From Nonomuraea pusilla (GTDB taxonomy: Bacteria > Actinomycetota > Actinomycetes > Streptosporangiales > Streptosporangiaceae): 64,000 nt of DNA. Position 1 is the stretch's first letter. Each line of letters starts with the position of its first letter. The notes beneath the pieces were generated by a model. The model was not told where the DNA came from, ran no database searches, and saw nothing but the letters and a program-made list of their open reading frames with translations. The stretch lies in contig NZ_FOBF01000011.1 in assembly GCF_900109355.1 (NCBI RefSeq), forward strand, positions 216,019-280,018, written 5' to 3'. Positions 27,053 through 33,379 of the stretch are shown here, one piece after another. The translations under genes and the position numbers were made by a program.

Positions 27053-28995
27053 CCGTAGACCCCGAACCCACGCTGCGCCGGATCTGGGCGGACATCCTCG
27101 ACCTGCCCGAGAGCGACATCTCTCCGGGCGACAGCTTCCTCTCCCTGGGCGGCGACTCCGTGCTCGCCGTCCGCACCGCCGCCCTCGTCCGCAGGCGGCT
27201 GGGGGTGGTGCTGGCGATGTCCGACCTCCCGGTGCAGCACACGCTCGCCGACCTCGCCGCCGTCGTCCGGGAGCGCGGCACCGTGCGCGCCGCCGACGTG
27301 CCCGACCTCAAGGTGACCCGCCGGGACGACCCGCTCGCGCCGTTCCCCCTGCTGCCGCTCCAGCAGGGCTACTTCGTCGGCCAGCAGGACGGCTGGGAGC
27401 TGTCGTACGAGTCCGCGCACCACTACGCGGACCTCGGCCTGACCGGCGTGGACGGCGACGAGGCCCCCGAGGCGTTGAGCGACGCCCTGCACCGGCTCGC
27501 CGCCCACCAGCCCGCGCTGCGGGCGCGCGTCCTGCCCGACGGCAGCCAGCGGATCCTCGACCTGGACGCGCCCGGCGCGATCCCGTCCCTCACCGTCCAC
27601 GACTGGCGCGCGCTCGACCCCGAGGAGGCCGCCCGGCGACTGGCCGGGCTGCGCGCCGACATGCGCGCGCACGGCCCTGACCCCGCCGCCGGACCAGGCG
27701 TCGACCTGCGCCTCAGCCTCCTGCCGGGCGGGCGCGGCAGGCTGCATTCCTCCATGAGCCTGCTCCTGGTGGACGGATGGTCGTCCGGCGTCTTCCACCG
27801 CGACCTCTTCGCGTTCGCCGCCGACTGGAACGCCGTGCTCGCGCCCCTGGACATCGACTTCGGCGACTACGTCACCGCCGTCCAGCGGCTGCCGGAGACC
27901 CCGCAGTGGCAGGCTGACCGCGACTGGTGGTGGCAGCGGCTCGACGCCTTCCCCCAGCCGCCCGCGCTGCCGCTCGCAGCCGAGCCGGACGCCGTACGGG
28001 CCGACGTGATGCGCAGCCTCGAAGCGCGGCTGGCTCCCGAGCGCTGGGCCCGCGTCCAGGAGCTGTGCCGCGCGCACGGGGTGACGCCGTCCGCCGCGGC
28101 GCTGGCCGCCTACGCCGTCGCGCTCGCGCGTACCGCGGGGCACCGGCGCTTCCTGCTCAACAGCCTCCAGCTCAACCGGCTGCCGCTGCATCCCGACGTG
28201 CACCGCATGGTGGGCGCCTTCTCCTCCACCGTGCTGCTGCCGGTCGAACTGCCGGGGCAGGCCTCGTTCGCCGCCCTCGCCCGCGACCTTCAGACCCTCA
28301 CCGGCGAGGCGCTCGCGCACAGCCTCGTCTCAGGCGTGGAGGTGTCCAGGGAACTCGCCCGCCGATGGGGCACGACCCGGCCGGTCGCGCCCGTCGTCTT
28401 CCAGAGCACGCTCGGGGTGGACGCGGCCATGGGCAGCTCGATCCCGGAGGAGGCCGGGCCACTGGGCCGCATCGACCTGGCGGACCACCGGCAGGAGCTG
28501 CGCACCCCGCAGGTGGCCGTGGAGGGGCGCCTGTACGAGGCCAGGGACGAGCTGGTGATCGTGCTGTCGCTGGTGGAGGAGCTCTTCCAGGCAGAGGACG
28601 TGGAGCGGCTGTTCGCCACCTGGACGACGCTCCTGCGATCACTGGAGACCCGGGAGGGCTGGGAGAGCGCCTGCGACCTGCCGGGGGCGCTGGACCCGGA
28701 CGGCGGCCTCCGGCTCGGCGCCCGGCCCCGCGCGACCACGGGGCAGGACGGCGGGGCGCCGCGCGACGAGCTGGAACAGGCGGTGGCCGGCTGCTGGCGC
28801 GAGCTGCTCGGCCTGCCGGAGCACCATCCACTCGACCGGGCGGCGGAGTTCTTCGCGCTCGGCGGGGATTCGCTCGTCGCCATCAGGATGCTCACCCGCC
28901 TGGCCCGCTCAGGACTTCCGCAGGTCACGCCCCGGGCCTTCCTCACCGCGCCCACGGTCGCGGGGCTGGCCGCGGCCATCCGCGCGAAGCGCTGA
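27049..28995 (+). CDS. NRPS: PCP-Cy*-PCP (no adenylation domain)
   Basis: The 648-residue protein has an N-terminal PCP (Ser37 in LGGDSVLAV) and a condensation/cyclisation domain (~95-545, with PLLPLQQGYFVGQ at the start). A second PCP has Ser608 (LGGDSLVAIRML). The Cy signature DxxxxDxxS reads S237-LLLV-D242-GW-S245, so the first Asp is replaced by Ser. The domain may condense without cyclising, or cyclise by a variant mechanism. With no A domain of its own, both PCPs must be charged in trans, most simply by the cysteine A domain of the first NRPS. One PCP could stand in for the carrier missing before the thioesterase of the hybrid protein. The GTG start overlaps the preceding TGA. Confidence 0.85.
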   Translation: MTVDPEPTLRRIWADILDLPESDISPGDSFLSLGGDSVLAVRTAALVRRRLGVVLAMSDLPVQHTLADLAAVVRERGTVRAADVPDLKVTRRDDPLAPFPLLPLQQGYFVGQQDGWELSYESAHHYADLGLTGVDGDEAPEALSDALHRLAAHQPALRARVLPDGSQRILDLDAPGAIPSLTVHDWRALDPEEAARRLAGLRADMRAHGPDPAAGPGVDLRLSLLPGGRGRLHSSMSLLLVDGWSSGVFHRDLFAFAADWNAVLAPLDIDFGDYVTAVQRLPETPQWQADRDWWWQRLDAFPQPPALPLAAEPDAVRADVMRSLEARLAPERWARVQELCRAHGVTPSAAALAAYAVALARTAGHRRFLLNSLQLNRLPLHPDVHRMVGAFSSTVLLPVELPGQASFAALARDLQTLTGEALAHSLVSGVEVSRELARRWGTTRPVAPVVFQSTLGVDAAMGSSIPEEAGPLGRIDLADHRQELRTPQVAVEGRLYEARDELVIVLSLVEELFQAEDVERLFATWTTLLRSLETREGWESACDLPGALDPDGGLRLGARPRATTGQDGGAPRDELEQAVAGCWRELLGLPEHHPLDRAAEFFALGGDSLVAIRMLTRLARSGLPQVTPRAFLTAPTVAGLAAAIRAKR

Positions 28996-28997
28996 CC

Positions 28998-29030
28998 TGA
29001 CGGCCCCGGCGGCCGCGCGCCGCCGGGGCC
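28998..29030. terminator. Bidirectional hairpin terminator after the NRPS operon
   Basis: A perfect 13-bp stem (ACGGCCCCGGCGG at 28998-29010 and its complement at 29018-29030) with a 7-nt loop starts right after the last NRPS stop codon. It lies between convergent genes, so it can end both transcripts. No T-tract is present. Confidence 0.8.
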
Positions 29031-29101
29031 GTGTCGTGCTCCGGTCCGCGCCCGGGGCGGCCGGGAGCCGGGCGAGCGTGCTCCTGCCGGAGCCGCGTGC
29101 T

Positions 29102-30037
29102 TCAGCCGGCGGCCAGTCCGGCGTCCTCGCGGAACAGCTCCTGGTCCACCCAGATCGCGGCCCTGGCGCCGTCCGCCGCCCCCGTGACCACGAACGTCAT
29201 CGCGTCCGGCAGCGCCTCCAGCCGGGCCATGTCGCCCGCCGCGTACACCCCGCGCACCGAGGTCTGCTGGAACTCGTTGACCCGCACGCACCCGTCCGGC
29301 AGCAGCTCACACCCCAGCCGCTCGGCGAGGTCGGAGTGCTGCCTGGTGCGCGTCCGGTGGAACACCGCCCCGCGGAGGAGCGGCGTGCCGCCTTCGAGGC
29401 GCAGCTCAAGGGCGCCCGGCTCGCCGCGCAGCTCCGTGACCCGTTCCTCACGCACCCCCACCCCGGCCTTCTCCAGCCGTTCCCGGTGCTCGTCCGGCGG
29501 TGCCTCGCCGTTGCCGCACAGGACGACGTCGTCGCTGAAGCGGTCGGCGACGTACAGGGCGAGCATGACACTTGGGAAGTCGGAGCCCAGAACGGCGATC
29601 GGCTGCTCCCTCGCCTCGTAGCCGTGGCAGAAGGGGCAGTGGAACACGCCGCGGCCGAACCGCTCGGCCAGGCCGGGGACGTCGGCGAGGACGTCGGTCT
29701 GACCGGTGGCGAGGACCACTTTCCGCGCGTGTTCCCGGCCGCCGTCCGCCAGGGTCAGCTCGAAGCCCGAGGCGTTGCCCGACGTGAGGGCCGACGCGTC
29801 GACGACCTCGGCGGAGCGGGTCTCGACCGTGGGATAGGCCCGCAGGTCCGCCTGCCCCGCCTCCCTGAGCGCCGTGGGTGAGAGACCGTCGCGGGACAGC
29901 AGCATGTGCGTCTCCTGCGCGGGGGCGTTGCGCGGCGCGCCGCTGTCCACCAGCAGCACGCGCCGCCGCTGCCGCCCCGACACCAGCGCCGCGTTCAGCC
30001 CCGCGGGTCCTCCGCCCACCACGACGACATCGAACAT
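29102..30037 (-). CDS. FAD-dependent thioredoxin-reductase-like oxidoreductase
   Basis: The 311-residue flavoprotein has an N-terminal FAD site VVGGGPAGLNAA. The redox pair C134-C137 is in HCPFCHGYE. A second Rossmann site lies near AVLGSDFPSVMLAL, and the FAD-closing motif is GVYAAGDMARLEALP. In the NADPH site the GxGxxA motif is degraded (GSDFPS). This architecture includes bacterial thioredoxin reductases and the dithiol oxidases of natural-product clusters such as holomycin and gliotoxin. Near a thiazoline pathway it might change the redox state of a sulfur heterocycle or a thiol. A Zur-like box lies 23 bp upstream of the start, so zinc control is likely. Convergent with the NRPS operon. 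Confidence 0.85.
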   Translation of the reverse strand: MFDVVVVGGGPAGLNAALVSGRQRRRVLLVDSGAPRNAPAQETHMLLSRDGLSPTALREAGQADLRAYPTVETRSAEVVDASALTSGNASGFELTLADGGREHARKVVLATGQTDVLADVPGLAERFGRGVFHCPFCHGYEAREQPIAVLGSDFPSVMLALYVADRFSDDVVLCGNGEAPPDEHRERLEKAGVGVREERVTELRGEPGALELRLEGGTPLLRGAVFHRTRTRQHSDLAERLGCELLPDGCVRVNEFQQTSVRGVYAAGDMARLEALPDAMTFVVTGAADGARAAIWVDQELFREDAGLAAG

Positions 30038-30059
30038 CGCGTACGCATCCCTTCTGTCA

Positions 30060-30074
30060 CGATGATCAGTTTCA
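30060..30074 (-). promoter_or_regulatory. Zur-like box upstream of FAD oxidoreductase
   Basis: On the minus strand the 15-mer TGAAACTGATCATCG matches TGAAAATGATTATCA at 12 positions by eye. It is the only AT-rich stretch in the 63-bp gap between the methyltransferase and the oxidoreductase. Weaker than the boxes at 9347 and 32269. Confidence 0.5.
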
Positions 30075-30100
30075 TGTTTGCGTTGACCGCGCGCGACTTG

Positions 30101-30868
30101 TCAGGCGGGCGATCGGGTGATGCACCACAGCCCGAGGCCGGCTGGGCCGGTGGGGCGCAGGTGCAGGCCGTGTTCGGCGAGTTCGGCCCTGAGCCCGTCA
30201 TGGCCGAGGACCCACCAGGTGTACTCGACCTCCACTTCCTCGGTCGGTTCGCCGTCCTGGAAGGCGCGGTAGGTCATGCGCCAGGTGACCTGCTCGGGTC
30301 CGGCGGGTTCGGCCCGGCCCCAGCCCTCGTACCGGCGCCGCCCGATGCGCAGTTCGGAGAAGCGGGTGCGCGGCACGGCGACGGGTTCGGCCGGGGGCTG
30401 GAGGTTGAGGACGGCCCGGCCGCCGGGCAGCAGGCGTTCCGTCAGCAGCTGCCAGGTCATGCGGCGCTCGGCGGGGTCGAGGTGGCCGATGACGTTCATC
30501 ATGACGAGCGTGCCCAGGCGGGGCGGGAGCGCGGCGCGGCGCAGCTCGCCGGGCAGCACGGTCACGCGGTCACGCAGGTCCGGGTCCTCGCTGACCCTGG
30601 CGAGCAGGACCGCGCGCAGACCTGGCGACGGCTCCACGGCGAAGATCTCGGCCTGGGGCACGGCCCGCGCGATCACCCGGGTGCCGTGGCCGCCTCCGGC
30701 CCCGACGTCCACGACGGGTCCGGGGGCTCCGCGCAGCGCCTCGGCCAGCACCGGCTCCAGCGCCGTCCAGGCCGGGGCGAGCATCACGTCCACGTACTCG
30801 GCGGAGCGTTCGTACGGGTCCGTCCCGGTGGGGAGTCGCCGCTGCCGCCGTGCGTGGTGAGGCTTCAC
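30101..30868 (-). CDS. Class I SAM-dependent methyltransferase
   Basis: The 255-residue protein has SAM motif I VVDVGAGGGHGTRVI near residues 52-66, an acidic end of the next strand (FAVEPSPGL), LVMMNVIGHLDPAERR and LLPGGRAVLNL. The substrate is not identifiable. GTG at 30866-30868 on the minus strand follows GGAGGAGA. It lies 16 bp after rpsR and continues the cobW-rpsR operon, so it is probably induced by zinc starvation. Tailoring of the NRPS/PKS product and a ribosome or tRNA role are both possible. Confidence 0.8.
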   Translation of the reverse strand: MKPHHARRQRRLPTGTDPYERSAEYVDVMLAPAWTALEPVLAEALRGAPGPVVDVGAGGGHGTRVIARAVPQAEIFAVEPSPGLRAVLLARVSEDPDLRDRVTVLPGELRRAALPPRLGTLVMMNVIGHLDPAERRMTWQLLTERLLPGGRAVLNLQPPAEPVAVPRTRFSELRIGRRRYEGWGRAEPAGPEQVTWRMTYRAFQDGEPTEEVEVEYTWWVLGHDGLRAELAEHGLHLRPTGPAGLGLWCITRSPA

Positions 30869-30884
30869 GCGCTCTCCTCCGTGT

Positions 30885-31112
30885 TCACGCGCTCGGGCGC
30901 GAGGCGTAGGGGAGCAGGGCCATCTCGCGGGCGTTCTTGACGGCCCTGGCGATCAGGCGCTGCTGCCGTACGGTGACGCCGGTGACCCGGCGGCTGCGGA
31001 TCTTGCCGCGGTCGGAGATGAACTTGCGCAGCAGGGCGGTGTCCTTGTAGTCGACGTGGTCGACGTGCAGGAGCGGGTTGGGCTTCTTGCGCGGGGCGCG
31101 GCGGGTCTTCAT
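30885..31112 (-). CDS. rpsR: Ribosomal protein bS18, zinc-independent paralogue
   Basis: The 75-residue S18 has the family core VDYKDTALLRKFISDRGKI and TGVTVRQQRLIARAVKNAREMALLPY. It contains no cysteine, whereas the zinc-binding S18 of actinobacteria has a Cys set at its N-terminus. Such C-minus paralogues replace the zinc form when zinc is scarce and are Zur-repressed. The ATG overlaps the stop of the cobW-family gene (ATGA), so the two share an mRNA driven from the box at 32269-32290. Confidence 0.93.
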   Translation of the reverse strand: MKTRRAPRKKPNPLLHVDHVDYKDTALLRKFISDRGKIRSRRVTGVTVRQQRLIARAVKNAREMALLPYASRPSA

Positions 31113-32248
31113 GCGCTCTCCTTGACGAGGATGGGGGCGAACGGGTCGTCGTAGCGGCTCCAGGCGTCCTGCCCGGCCTGTTCCTCCTCCTCTCTGAGCA
31201 GGCAGGAGTCGAGGAGCGTGCGGAAGCGGGCGGCGTCGAGATCGGGACCGGTGAAGACCAGGTGCTGGACGCGGTCGCCGCGGGCGGGGTGCCAGTCCAG
31301 GTCGGCGGCCAGACGGCGGGCCGGGGACACCAGGTCCCAGGCGGCTCGGGGCAGTGCGGCCAGCCAGGGGCCCGCGGCCTCGACCGAGACGACGCCGGCC
31401 ACCGCGTCCCAGGCCAGCAGCTCGTCCGGGCGGTTGGCCAGCCAGAAGCGGCCGCGCGAGCGCACCGACTCGGTCACCAGCTCGTCGACGGCCTCGAACA
31501 GGCGGGCCGGGTGCAGCGGGCGGCGGCTGCGCCAGACGGCGGTGACGATCTCGTCGGTCTGGAGGTCGCCGGGCAGCTGGGCGGTGGCGGGGTCCACGCG
31601 TTCGGCCAGTTCGCCGGCGCACACCCGTGCCCCCATGACGGGAGGCAGGGACTCGACGGTGTGGACGGAGGCGAAGGGGGCGAGGTGGGCGAGCACCGCG
31701 CGGGACAGCTCCCGGTCGTCCTCGTCACCGCCGTGCAGCACGAGGGTGGCCGGGTATTCGAACTGCCGCGCCAGCACCTCGGCCAGGTGACGCCGGTCAC
31801 CGGCGGCCGCGGCCCTGCCGACCTCGCTGAGGCGTTCGCCGCGGGTGATGTCGTCGGGCAGGGCCGCGGCGTCCAGCGCGGTGAGTACGGCGGTGAGCCG
31901 CAGGGTCTCCCGGGCCTCGGCGCAGTCGATCGCCTCGGCCACCGAGCGGGGCTCCACCGAGTCCCACAGGTCCACGATCAGGAGTGCCGCACCGGGCGCC
32001 AGCATGACGAGCTGGGGGAGGAGGTCCTCTCGCACGGTGCAGGTGACGCAGCCGTGCGCGAGCCGCACCTCGGCCGTGTCGAGGACGCCCGTCCTGTCCC
32101 GGACGCCGCGGCGGACGCGCCCGTGGGTGACCTGGCTCAGGTCGTGGTGGATGGCGAGTGAGCCGGGATGCGCGGCGAGCAACCGTTCGACGGCGGCGGT
32201 GCGAGCCGTGGCGTGCAGGCCCGCGACGAGGACGACCGGGGTTGGCAC
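31109..32248 (-). CDS. CobW/COG0523-family metallochaperone-like protein, degenerate P-loop
   Basis: The 379-residue protein has a CobW G3E GTPase-like N-terminal half and a C-terminal CobW_C domain (LHPARLFEAVDELV... GRFWLANRPDELLAWDAVAGVVSVEAAGPW). The usual GxxGxGK[T/S] loop reads GLHATART, with no Lys. The CxCC metal motif appears as C67-V-T-C70. Both changes suggest weakened or altered nucleotide and metal handling. Zur-regulated COG0523 proteins next to C-minus ribosomal genes are thought to deliver zinc to key enzymes or ribosomal proteins. GTG at 32248 is chosen because TGGAGG lies just upstream; the frame upstream of it runs through the promoter box. First gene of the leftward operon. 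Confidence 0.85.
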   Translation of the reverse strand: MPTPVVLVAGLHATARTAAVERLLAAHPGSLAIHHDLSQVTHGRVRRGVRDRTGVLDTAEVRLAHGCVTCTVREDLLPQLVMLAPGAALLIVDLWDSVEPRSVAEAIDCAEARETLRLTAVLTALDAAALPDDITRGERLSEVGRAAAAGDRRHLAEVLARQFEYPATLVLHGGDEDDRELSRAVLAHLAPFASVHTVESLPPVMGARVCAGELAERVDPATAQLPGDLQTDEIVTAVWRSRRPLHPARLFEAVDELVTESVRSRGRFWLANRPDELLAWDAVAGVVSVEAAGPWLAALPRAAWDLVSPARRLAADLDWHPARGDRVQHLVFTGPDLDAARFRTLLDSCLLREEEEQAGQDAWSRYDDPFAPILVKESA

Positions 32249-32268
32249 GAAACCTCCAGAAGTTGGTA

Positions 32269-32290
32269 TGAAAACCGTTTTCGTTATCAT
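32269..32290. promoter_or_regulatory. Zur box in divergent cobW/rpmG promoter
   Basis: TGAAAACCGTTTTCG (32269-32283) contains the perfect palindrome GAAAACCGTTTTC and is followed by TTATCAT. The motifs TGATAAC and GTTTTCAT recur at 9335-9362 ahead of the NRPS operon. The site lies 21 bp from the GTG of the cobW-family gene and 32 bp from the TTG of rpmG. One box could repress both directions, the usual layout of zinc-starvation ribosomal clusters in actinobacteria. Confidence 0.85.
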
Positions 32291-32321
32291 GGCATACTGC
32301 CGCAAGTGGAAAGGAACTGTT

Positions 32322-32486
32322 TTGGCCAGAGATGAGGTGCGCCCCGTGATCAAGCTCAGATCCACGGCCGGCACCGGCTACACCTACGTGACCAGGAAGA
32401 ACCGTCGGAACACCCCCGACAGGCTCACCCTCCGCAAGTACGACCCGACCATCCGCCGGCACGTGCTCTTCAGGGAGGAGCGATGA
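32322..32486 (+). CDS. rpmG: Ribosomal protein bL33, zinc-independent paralogue
   Basis: The 54-residue L33 starts at TTG (MARDEVRPVIKLRSTAG) with AAAGGAA upstream. Its length and core (TYVTRKNRRNTPDRLTLRKYDP) are those of the family. The two CxxC pairs of the zinc ribbon are gone; no cysteine remains. First gene of the rightward operon, immediately behind the Zur box. ATGA overlap with the following rpmE2 remnant. Confidence 0.94.
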   Translation: MARDEVRPVIKLRSTAGTGYTYVTRKNRRNTPDRLTLRKYDPTIRRHVLFREER

Positions 32487-32569
32487 AGAAGGGCGTCCAC
32501 CCCGACCACCGCCCGGTCGTCCTCCACGATCGCGTCGAGCGGTTCGACCAGCGTCACGGGAGGCTCTGA
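32483..32569 (+). pseudogene. rpmE2: bL31 type B (rpmE2) reduced to 28 codons by in-frame internal deletion
   Basis: The frame begins MKKGVHPDHRPVVLHDR, which is the N-terminus of zinc-independent L31B, and then jumps straight to VERFDQRHGRL, the end of the same protein (family end of the type VEKFERRYGRR). About 50-55 central residues, including the beta core, are missing, yet the frame, start, stop and both gene overlaps are intact (ATGA with rpmG, TGATG with rpmB). The remnant cannot fold as L31. It may be kept only to preserve translational coupling, or it may be an assembly artefact. Confidence 0.85.
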
Positions 32570-32805
32570 TGTCCACGCACTGCCAGCTCACCGGGGTCAA
32601 ACCCGCCTTCGGCAACAACGTCTCCCACTCCCACCGCCGCACCCGGCGGCGCTGGAACCCCAACATCCAGCGGCGCCGCTACTGGCTGGAGAGCGAAGGC
32701 CGCCACGTCCGGCTCACGCTCAGCGCCCGTGCGATCAAGACCATCGACAGGATCGGCATCGACAAGGCCGTCGCCCAGATCCGTGCGAGAGGAGAGCGGG
32801 TCTGA
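32569..32805 (+). CDS. rpmB: Ribosomal protein bL28, zinc-independent paralogue
   Basis: The 78-residue L28 has the family block SHSHRRTRRRWNPNIQRRRYWL. A single Cys (C5) remains; the paired Cys of the zinc-binding form are absent. Start and stop overlap the neighbours (TGATG on both sides), so it is translated by coupling. Part of the Zur-controlled ribosomal operon. Confidence 0.94.
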   Translation: MSTHCQLTGVKPAFGNNVSHSHRRTRRRWNPNIQRRRYWLESEGRHVRLTLSARAIKTIDRIGIDKAVAQIRARGERV

Positions 32806-33104
32806 TGGCCAAGAAGAGCAAGATCGCCGCTAACGAGCGGCGCAAGGCCGTGGTCCGGCGCTACGCCGAGCGGCGGGCCGAGCTGAAGGAGGTCGTCCGC
32901 ACCGGCACGTCCCAGGAGCGGGCGGAAGCCGTTCGGGCGCTGGCTCGCCAGCCGCGCGACGCCGGCGCCACCCGCGTCCGCAACCGTGACTCCGTCGACG
33001 GCCGTCCTCGCGGGCACCTGACCAGGTTCGGGCTCTCCCGGGTGCGCTTCCGGGAGATGGCCCACCGCGGTGAGCTGCCCGGCGTCAGGAAGGCGAGCTG
33101 GTAG
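32805..33104 (+). CDS. rpsN: Ribosomal protein uS14, zinc-independent paralogue
   Basis: The 99-residue S14 is the long form (MAKKSKIAANERRKAVVRRYAERRAELK ... RNRDSVDGRPRGHLTRFGLSRVRFREMAHRGELPGVRKASW; the two parts are separated by about 30 residues). It has no CxxC zinc knuckle, unlike the short zinc-binding S14. It belongs to the same coupled operon, with only 2 bp to the next start codon. Confidence 0.94.
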   Translation: MAKKSKIAANERRKAVVRRYAERRAELKEVVRTGTSQERAEAVRALARQPRDAGATRVRNRDSVDGRPRGHLTRFGLSRVRFREMAHRGELPGVRKASW

Positions 33105-33106
33105 CC

Positions 33107-33274
33107 ATGGCCGTCCCCAAGCGGAGAACCTCCCGCGGCAACACCCGGCACCGCCGCAGCCAGTGGAAGGCGACGGCGCCCGACCTCGTCCCGGTCACCG
33201 TGAACGGACGGCGGCTGCTCGTGCCCCGCCGCCTCGTCCGCGCCTACCAGCGGGGTCTGATCGCCGTCGAGTGA
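33107..33274 (+). CDS. rpmF: Ribosomal protein bL32, zinc-independent paralogue
   Basis: The 55-residue L32 (MAVPKRRTSRGNTRHRRSQW at the start, VPRRLVRAYQRGLI near the end) was read directly from the sequence. The four cysteines of the zinc-binding L32 are absent. ATG at 33107 is two bases after the rpsN stop. It is the last gene of the ribosomal operon. Confidence 0.93.
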   Translation: MAVPKRRTSRGNTRHRRSQWKATAPDLVPVTVNGRRLLVPRRLVRAYQRGLIAVE

Positions 33275-33278
33275 GCCG

Positions 33279-33293
33279 GCCCGGCCGCCGGGC
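33279..33293. terminator. Short GC hairpin after rpmF
   Basis: GCCCGG (33279-33284), a 3-nt loop, then CCGGGC (33288-33293), five bases after the rpmF stop and before the convergent MFS gene. A modest candidate terminator. Confidence 0.4.
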
Positions 33294-33379
33294 TCCTGCC
33301 TGCCCCGCGTGGCGAGCCCCGCGCGATGGCACGGCGGGATGCCCGGTGGCCGGGAGACCGCCGATTCGCAGGCGCGGGG

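Noticed and set aside
9183..28320. Very long open frames (up to about 1700 codons) on the strand opposite the NRPS/PKS genes
   Set aside because: They follow from GC-rich third positions in the real genes; their translations are Arg/Gly/Ala-rich with no domains, while the plus strand shows complete NRPS/PKS motifs.
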